From DASZWJ01 sp963813895 (GTDB lineage: Bacteria; Pseudomonadota; Gammaproteobacteria; JAURND01), in the NCBI GenBank assembly GCA_963813895.1, contig CAWFAS010000004.1:62001-126000 (forward strand): 64,000 nucleotides of DNA, in the 5' to 3' direction. Numbering within the stretch: the stretch's first letter is position 1; every line of letters starts with the position of its first letter. Shown in pieces: positions 58,519 to 64,000 of this stretch. A model generated the notes under the pieces. It saw only the letters and a list, made by a program, of their open reading frames with translations. It made no database searches and had not been told where the DNA came from. The position numbers and the translations under genes were made by a program.

Positions 58519-59374
58519 AACCGACCGCTAATGAGTTATGGTCTATAACACAGTTTTTAACTAGCCCATCAATCGCTTTTAACGTTTGCAACAACACCGC
58601 CATTTTATCAAGAGGCCAGGAGTTGGGCCCATCGCTTAATGCCTTATCCGGGTTTGGATGGGTTTCCATAAATAGGCCTGCGACTCCAACAGCCACAGCT
58701 GCACGCGCAAGTGATGGAATAAATTCACGTTGACCGCCAGAACTTTCACCCTGTCCACCGGGAAGTTGCACTGAATGGGTAACGTCCATAACCACCGGCG
58801 CACCCGTAGCGCGCATAATAACCAATGAACGCATATCCGTGATTAAATTATTATAACCAAAAGATACGCCGCGCTCACAGACCATAATTTTTTGATTCCC
58901 GGTTGCACGGGCTTTATCGACCACGTGCTTCATATCCCATGGAGCCAAAAATTGTCCTTTTTTGATATTAACCGGTTTACCGCAGGCGGCTACACTTTGA
59001 ATAAAATTAGTCTGGCGGCATAAAAACGCTGGCGTCTGCAATACATCCACCACCGCTGCCACTTCATTAAGGGGCGTATCTTCATGCACATCAGTTAGCA
59101 CGGGCACTTTTACTGTCTGCTTCACTTTATCTAATATCGCTAAGCCTTTTTCAAAACCCAAACCTCGGAAACTTTTAGCAGAAGAGCGATTGGCTTTATC
59201 GAACGATGATTTATAAATAAAGGCGATATTCAGGCTTTCAGTGATACTTTTTAATTCCCATGCAGTATCTAGTGCTAATTGTTCGCTTTCAATAACGCAG
59301 GGCCCAGCGATGAGAAAAAAAGGTTTATCTATACCTACTTCAAAATTTGTTATGTTCAACAGCAGTCTCCTCAC
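58517..59374 (-). CDS. kdsA: 3-deoxy-8-phosphooctulonate synthase KdsA
   Basis: KdsA condenses arabinose 5-phosphate with phosphoenolpyruvate to form KDO 8-phosphate for the LPS inner core. The 285-residue protein (284 in E. coli) has FLIAGPCVIES, YKSSFDKANRSS, TDVHE, the QTNF and NIKKGQFLAPWDM motifs and METHPNPDKALSDGPN. Its presence means that the organism makes KDO-type LPS. It follows pyrG by 55 bp, the usual order pyrG-kdsA-eno. Confidence 0.97.
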   Translation of the reverse strand: MRRLLLNITNFEVGIDKPFFLIAGPCVIESEQLALDTAWELKSITESLNIAFIYKSSFDKANRSSAKSFRGLGFEKGLAILDKVKQTVKVPVLTDVHEDTPLNEVAAVVDVLQTPAFLCRQTNFIQSVAACGKPVNIKKGQFLAPWDMKHVVDKARATGNQKIMVCERGVSFGYNNLITDMRSLVIMRATGAPVVMDVTHSVQLPGGQGESSGGQREFIPSLARAAVAVGVAGLFMETHPNPDKALSDGPNSWPLDKMAVLLQTLKAIDGLVKNCVIDHNSLAVG

Positions 59375-59429
59375 CTAACTTAGGCAAACTTATTTGTAAC
59401 TATTCAGCAGGGATGATAAATCCTTACAT

Positions 59430-61103
59430 TTATTGTTTAATTGAGCCTAAAGGCGCCTCAGTTTCGCTGGATTCCTGCAGGGCTTGGCTCAAAGTAAGCG
59501 CGGCTTTTATAAAGCCAGAAAATAGCGGATGTCCATCTCGTGGCGTAGAAGTAAACTCAGGGTGGAACTGACACCCTACAAACCACGGATGGTCAGGTAG
59601 CTCAATCATTTCTACCAGCTGGCCATCCGCTGAATATCCAGATACTTTAAGCCCAGCTGCTGTTAACTGTTCTAAAAAGTTGTTATTCACTTCATAGCGA
59701 TGGCGGTGACGCTCAACGATTTCTTCCCGGTTATAACACTTTTGCGCCAAAGAACCGGGAGCCAGGTGACATGCTTGGCCACCAAGCCGCATAGTACCAC
59801 CCAGTTCAGTATCCTGATAACGTTTTTCTACTTTACCTTCGCGGTTAATCCATTCCGCGACCAGAGCAACCACCGGAAAAGGTGTCGCGGGATCAAATTC
59901 GGTACTATTGGCACCTTGCATATTCGCCATATTACGCGCGACTTCTATGATGGCAGTTTGCATGCCTAAGCAAATCCCCAGATAAGGTATTCCCTGTTGT
60001 CTTGCATACTGCGCGGCAGCAATTTTCCCTTCTATACCGCGCACACCAAATCCACCTGGGACTAAAATAGCATCCATACCTCGCAATAATTTAGGGCCCT
60101 GTCTTTCCAATTCCACCGCATCTACATAGCGTACCTCAACCCGTGTGTGCGCATGTAGCCCGGCATGAACCAGGGCTTCGGACAGAGATTTATAGGAGTC
60201 GGTTAAATTGGTATATTTCCCTACCATAGCCACTTTAACAAATGAGATGGGATTACGATAATCGTTCACAACCTGTTGCCAATCACTTAAGTCAGCGGTT
60301 GCAGCTTGGAGGTCCAATTTTTCAACCACCAGATCATCTAATCCTTGCTGTGACAGCATAACCGGAATTTCATAAATAGGATTAATATCCGGTAAAGAAA
60401 ATACGCCTCTTTGCTCCACATTAGTGAACAGTGCAATTTTAGCTTGCGCCTCAGTGGCGAGCGATTTCTCTGAGCGGCAAACCAAAATATCGGGCTGAAT
60501 TCCTATAGAACGTAATTCTTTTACAGAGTGCTGAGTTGGCTTGGTTTTAGTTTCGCCAGTGGTAGGAATATAAGGAACTAGAGTTAAGTGCAAAAATAAG
60601 GTTTGTGAAGACCCCAGCTCAATACGCATTTGGCGTATCGCTTCCAGAAATGGCAATGATTCAATGTCACCCACCGTACCGCCGATTTCAACTAAGGCAA
60701 CGTCAGTTCCATCAGCCCCTTCTTTAATTTTGAATTTGATTTCGTCAGTAATATGAGGAATGACTTGTACCGTAGCGCCGAGGTAGTCCCCACGGCGTTC
60801 TTTGCGGATGACGTCGGCATAAATACGCCCGGTAGTAAAATTATTGCGACGTGACATGGTAGTGCGGACAAAACGTTCGTAATGCCCCAGGTCTAAATCA
60901 GTCTCTGCCCCGTCTTCAGTGACAAAAACTTCACCATGCTGAAAGGGGCTCATAGTGCCTGGGTCGACATTGATATAGGGATCCAGTTTGATCAAAGTGA
61001 CTTTAAGACCACGCGCTTCAAGGATGGCTCCCAGGGAAGCAGAAGTGATACCTTTGCCTAATGAAGAAACCACTCCCCCAGTAATAAAAACATAACGCGT
61101 CAT
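59430..61103 (-). CDS. pyrG: CTP synthase
   Basis: PyrG converts UTP to CTP using ATP and glutamine. The 557-residue protein has the synthase domain starting TRYVFITGGVVSSLGKG with the P-loop, KLDPYINVDPGTMSP, EVFVTEDGAETDLDLGHYERF (cited as EDGAETDLDLGHYERF) and the glutamine amidotransferase domain with GICLGMQ (nucleophile Cys), then HPEF near the end. It is about ten residues longer than the E. coli enzyme at the C-terminus, ending ETEAPLGSIKQ. Confidence 0.97.
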   Translation of the reverse strand: MTRYVFITGGVVSSLGKGITSASLGAILEARGLKVTLIKLDPYINVDPGTMSPFQHGEVFVTEDGAETDLDLGHYERFVRTTMSRRNNFTTGRIYADVIRKERRGDYLGATVQVIPHITDEIKFKIKEGADGTDVALVEIGGTVGDIESLPFLEAIRQMRIELGSSQTLFLHLTLVPYIPTTGETKTKPTQHSVKELRSIGIQPDILVCRSEKSLATEAQAKIALFTNVEQRGVFSLPDINPIYEIPVMLSQQGLDDLVVEKLDLQAATADLSDWQQVVNDYRNPISFVKVAMVGKYTNLTDSYKSLSEALVHAGLHAHTRVEVRYVDAVELERQGPKLLRGMDAILVPGGFGVRGIEGKIAAAQYARQQGIPYLGICLGMQTAIIEVARNMANMQGANSTEFDPATPFPVVALVAEWINREGKVEKRYQDTELGGTMRLGGQACHLAPGSLAQKCYNREEIVERHRHRYEVNNNFLEQLTAAGLKVSGYSADGQLVEMIELPDHPWFVGCQFHPEFTSTPRDGHPLFSGFIKAALTLSQALQESSETEAPLGSIKQ

Positions 61104-61205
61104 AGCAATGAATCCCGGTAAAATTATGAAAAATTATTGTGTATAGTACCGTTTTTCAAACAAATTTTAACTAAAAAATTATTTAAAAGAGCGCTATGAC
61201 ACAAG

Positions 61206-62558
61206 TCACACACCGGGATTAAATTCTACCAGCATGCCCAATCCACGTCTATGATCAGGCGTTAGATACTTTTTAGAAATGGCATAATTAGCGACAGCTA
61301 CTAATTCTTCATCAAAATAAATCAATGGCACCCGATCGCGTAACCAAGGCGGAACTTTCCATTCCTGGAATAGTTTTTTTAATGGATGAGAGCCGTTGCG
61401 GCCGGTGGGATAAAACCGCTCTCCGCCACACCTAAAACGTATAGTAACCTTAGCACCCATAGGAATCTCCAATCCCACGCTGGCGTAGGTTACTGACAAG
61501 GTTCCTAAGTTGGGTAAGACCAATGTCTGCGACAAGTCCCAGCAGAATACAGCCGTTGCATCATGAGAAGGTAACGGCTGCAGGGCATATAAATCATCAG
61601 CAAAACGTCTTATTTCCACCCCAGGCCACGTCATCTTGGGTGCAGCGTCAGGTTGCGAACACAAAAAGTCTTGCTGCAATTGGGCTAATTGCCTGGCATT
61701 AGGGACGGGCAAATGCAGGCATCTCAACCAAAATCGCAGTACATTTTTCTGGCGCGGCAACGATAATCTACTTAAAGCAGTCACTGAAAGGGTATGCCTC
61801 ACAGATCCTGTGACTGCCGCTAAATCCTGCAATGCTAATTCGTCGATTAACTGACTGGCTTCACCACAATGCTGTGCAACACGAGACAAGACTTTTTTTA
61901 CCCCCGGCCAACGCGAGGCTAATTCTGGTAATATGCGATGGCGCAGATAATTACGATCCAAGGTAGTTGCCGCATTACTCTCATCTTCAATCCAGGATAA
62001 TTTATGTAACTGTGCATAACGTTGCAGTGCATGACGCGTGACGTGTAATAAGGGTCTTACAAGACTACTATTAGCAAATTTTTTGGCCAATGGCATAGCC
62101 GCCAATCCCTTTACTCCAGCACCCCGCAGCAACTGCAACAATAAAGTTTCTGCCTGATCATCCTGAGTATGTGCCACCATTAAGCATTCGCCAGCTTGCA
62201 ATTCTTTAGCCAAGGCTTCATAGCGCAGGTTTCTAGCTGCTTCCTCAAGGCTCTGGCCAGCAAGGTGCTGCTTAACATCGACTGTTATTATCCTGCATTC
62301 CACATCTAACGATTTACATATTGCGAGACAATGCAGGCCCCAACTATGGGCTTTAGGGTTGAGGCCATGATTGATGTGCAGGGCACGAATCTTCAAATGC
62401 GGATACTGGGCGCGCAGAGTGGCTAGGCTGTGCAGCAATACATGCGAGTCTAATCCGCCACTGTAGGCGACTAGAATTTGCTGTAACTGATGCAAACGCA
62501 GGGTTTGGTGCAAAGTTTCCGCACTAAATGATTGGCTGTTAGGGTTCACTGTTTTCAA
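61206..62558 (-). CDS. tilS: tRNA(Ile)-lysidine synthase TilS
   Basis: TilS attaches lysine to C34 of tRNA-Ile(CAU) so that it reads AUA codons. The 450-residue protein has the PP-loop LVAYSGGLDSHVLLH, the HINHGL element, the AHTQDDQAETLLLQLLRGAG block (as HTQDDQAETLLLQL), the tRNA-binding linker RNYLRHRILPEL, and the C-terminal domains with RCGGERF and LKKLFQEWKVPPWLRDRVP. It lies 102 bp upstream of pyrG on the same strand. Confidence 0.95.
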   Translation of the reverse strand: MKTVNPNSQSFSAETLHQTLRLHQLQQILVAYSGGLDSHVLLHSLATLRAQYPHLKIRALHINHGLNPKAHSWGLHCLAICKSLDVECRIITVDVKQHLAGQSLEEAARNLRYEALAKELQAGECLMVAHTQDDQAETLLLQLLRGAGVKGLAAMPLAKKFANSSLVRPLLHVTRHALQRYAQLHKLSWIEDESNAATTLDRNYLRHRILPELASRWPGVKKVLSRVAQHCGEASQLIDELALQDLAAVTGSVRHTLSVTALSRLSLPRQKNVLRFWLRCLHLPVPNARQLAQLQQDFLCSQPDAAPKMTWPGVEIRRFADDLYALQPLPSHDATAVFCWDLSQTLVLPNLGTLSVTYASVGLEIPMGAKVTIRFRCGGERFYPTGRNGSHPLKKLFQEWKVPPWLRDRVPLIYFDEELVAVANYAISKKYLTPDHRRGLGMLVEFNPGV

Positions 62559-62594
62559 GTAATTCTTTGATTTAAGTTGAGGGATTCAAAGGGA

Positions 62595-62616
62595 GTGCCA
62601 CCAGAGGCTGCCCCCT
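62595..62616. repeat. solo left tip of a family A element
   Basis: GTGCCACCAGAGGCTGCCCC matches the outer tip of family A, but neither the inner hairpins nor a right tip follow. It lies just upstream of the tilS start, beside the family D palindrome, and looks like a truncated copy. Confidence 0.65.
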
Positions 62617-62675
62617 ACTTCTAAAAAATATACCACAACCCACCTTTTTTGGGTAAAGTACCCCTCAACCCCGAG

Positions 62676-62790
62676 GGCTTCGTTGAATAATTCACTCCCA
62701 TTTTTGGAAAAGCACTGTATCCCCTCTCCCGCAAGGGGAGAGGGGATACAGTGCTTTTCCAAAAATGGGAGCGAATTATTCAACAAAGCC
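62676..62790. repeat. palindromic repeat, family D
   Basis: The arms start GGCTTCGTTGAATAATTCAC and end TTATTCAACAAAGCC, with a core of CCCATTTTTGGAAAAGCACT and CCCCTCTCCC/GGGAGAGGGG. They pair nearly perfectly over about 55 bp around a loop of a few bases. The GAATTATTCAACAA and GGGATACAGTGCTT parts are shared with 58209-58518. It lies between divergent tilS and the hydrolase gene. Confidence 0.87.
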
Positions 62791-62836
62791 ACCCTAAGGA
62801 AACACACTTAACCCCATAAAAACGGATGGAACCCAT

Positions 62837-63964
62837 ATGGAACTCGATCCACGATTATTCCTCCCTTCCGGCTTAAACAGCAGCTTTAACAATCCAGGTA
62901 AAACATTTGCCGATTATATAGCACAAACCCAGACCATGATTACCCAAGCCAGAATTGATATCACCTCCGACTCTAAAGATCAAATTCTAGCTGCCAATAC
63001 CCCCTACAACTGGGTGCCTTCGCAGGCAGGTAAAATCAAACAAGGCATTTTATTAATTCACGGATTATATGATTCTCCTTTTACCCTGAAAGATCTGGGA
63101 CAGCATTTTTTAAAGCAAGGATTCATGGTTCGCAGCATACTTTTACCAGGACACGGAACTGTGCCTGGAGATTTATTAAAAATTCATCGCAGCGAATGGA
63201 TAAAAGCCGTGGATTATGGTTTTGAAAGTTTACGACGGGAAGTAGACAGGATTTTTATTTGCGCGTATTCCATGGGATGTTCTCTGGCCCTGCGCAAAGC
63301 AACCGAGACGCCAGACATTCACGGACTCATTCTATTAGCACCGGCATTAAAACTTTACCGCAATTATTGGGCGCAGCTCTGCCGCTGGCATGGGTTAATA
63401 AGCTGGATGTCAGCAGATCTTAAGTGGTACCGAAAAATTGCACAAAAAAATTATACTAAATATGAATCTTTTAATTTTGATGCGGCTTACCAAGGGTGCA
63501 AGCTGGCGCAAGAAACACGCGTCCTACTGCAAAAAAAACCCTTGGCCATTCCTTTATTTATCGCACAAAGTTCAACCGATGAAACCGTAGTCGCTGAGAG
63601 TGTAATTGATATTTTCCAGCAGCAACCCAACCCAAACAATCGCCTGCTAATTTATCGCCCTGTGCCCAACCACGCCATTGAAAAACGTATTACACAGCTC
63701 ACTAGTTATTTCCCTGAAAAAAATATTCTGGATTTCTCGCATACCTGCTTACCCATTTCGCCCGATAATTATTTTTATGGGGTCCAGGGGATTTTTAAGG
63801 ATTTTGCTCATTATCAACATAGGGCTCCAGCTGTGACTGATGCAGTTTATATGGGCAGCCTCTCTAAAAAAAATTTATCCCAGCATATAGTTCAGCGCTT
63901 GAGCTATAACCCTGAGTTTGAACATATGCTCAGTACGATAGATCAGTTCTTGCACAAGCCCTAA
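62837..63964 (+). CDS. alpha/beta-hydrolase family protein (lysophospholipase-like)
   Basis: The 375-residue protein has the alpha/beta-hydrolase fold pattern ILLIHGLYDSPF (oxyanion HG at 75-76), LLPGHGTVPGD, the nucleophile elbow AYSMG with Ser145 (first Gly of GxSxG is Ala143), and later FIAQSSTDETV with Asp248 and PVPNHAIEKR with His279. It resembles carboxylesterases and monoglyceride lipase-like lysophospholipases; substrate unknown. There is no signal peptide. The C-terminal residues FLHKP are encoded by a family F repeat tip at 63949-63963, so the end of the protein is repeat derived. Confidence 0.8.
   Translation: MELDPRLFLPSGLNSSFNNPGKTFADYIAQTQTMITQARIDITSDSKDQILAANTPYNWVPSQAGKIKQGILLIHGLYDSPFTLKDLGQHFLKQGFMVRSILLPGHGTVPGDLLKIHRSEWIKAVDYGFESLRREVDRIFICAYSMGCSLALRKATETPDIHGLILLAPALKLYRNYWAQLCRWHGLISWMSADLKWYRKIAQKNYTKYESFNFDAAYQGCKLAQETRVLLQKKPLAIPLFIAQSSTDETVVAESVIDIFQQQPNPNNRLLIYRPVPNHAIEKRITQLTSYFPEKNILDFSHTCLPISPDNYFYGVQGIFKDFAHYQHRAPAVTDAVYMGSLSKKNLSQHIVQRLSYNPEFEHMLSTIDQFLHKP
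63949..63964. repeat. family F tip forming the 3' end of the hydrolase gene
   Basis: TTCTTGCACAAGCCCTAA matches the tip of the family F palindrome and contains the last codons and stop of the hydrolase gene. As at ispD, no second arm is visible in the window. Confidence 0.7.
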
Positions 63965-63997
63965 TGCGGACAATATTTATCAAAATCCTCCGCATTA
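63962..63997. terminator. hairpin after the hydrolase gene, possible terminator
   Basis: TAATGCGGA pairs with TCCGCATTA across an 18-base loop. The stem begins at the stop codon of the hydrolase gene. The stem is short and no T-run is visible before the window ends, so the role is uncertain. Confidence 0.4.
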
Positions 63998-64000
63998 ATC

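Overview
This window looks like a chromosomal segment of a gammaproteobacterium, probably a Legionellales/Coxiellaceae-type lineage. That is inferred from the gene set, the gene order and the small secreted or effector-like proteins; no marker gene proves it. Almost everything is housekeeping metabolism, but nearly every larger intergenic gap holds a long GC-rich palindrome, roughly one per 3-4 kb. No transposase, phage gene or CRISPR array is visible.

Layout. 1-2.7 kb: edge of a minus-strand gene, tRNA-Gly(CCC), trmB and coaBC. 2.8-4.0 kb: a PagL-like lipid A deacylase homologue and an outer-membrane barrel, joined by a 1-bp overlap. 4.1-7.6 kb: pantothenate cluster panB-panC-panD plus a Rossmann/DUF2520 protein, probably the ketopantoate reductase PanG; with coaBC nearby this covers much of CoA synthesis. 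7.7-12.1 kb (minus): fadE, ugpQ and a secreted protein of unknown role. 12.3-15.6 kb: pdhABC. 15.8-21.3 kb: an RND efflux adaptor and pump, then an unrecognised protein with two copies of an HxHxSSDWY module. 21.6-29.6 kb: division/cell-wall cluster mraZ-rsmH-ftsL-ftsI-murE-murF-mraY, ending early and preceded by MraZ-type direct repeats. 29.8-35.4 kb: secreted protein, purB, YiiX-like amidase, maeA and a small membrane protein. 35.5-39.5 kb (minus): a methyltransferase-TPR protein, tdk and a 14-TM MFS exporter. 39.6-46.5 kb: divergent arginine clusters argCJB and argFGH around a tandem ArgR operator. 46.6-48.5 kb: etfB and etfA, split by a palindrome. 48.7-50.4 kb: ald and pncA. 50.7-62.6 kb (minus): mutL, nlpD, a YqaA/DedA protein, surE, ispF, ispD, ftsB, a 58-residue membrane protein, eno, kdsA, pyrG and tilS. 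62.8-64 kb: an alpha/beta hydrolase.

How it fits together. FadE would pass electrons to the EtfAB flavoprotein encoded here; PDH and malic enzyme supply acetyl-CoA and pyruvate. The murein genes (mur, mraY, ftsI, ftsL, ftsB, nlpD) and kdsA serve the envelope, and ispD/ispF the MEP isoprenoid route. Arginine synthesis is largely kept (argC, J, B, F, G, H; argD not seen), unlike in strongly reduced intracellular relatives.

I found no clear multigene novel system. The best candidates for something undescribed are the modular palindromes (shared tips with exchanged cores, paired arm changes, gene ends built from repeat sequence), the duplicated-module protein at 20058-21299, the methyltransferase-TPR protein at 35493-37085, and the PagL-like protein with a Cys in place of the catalytic Ser.
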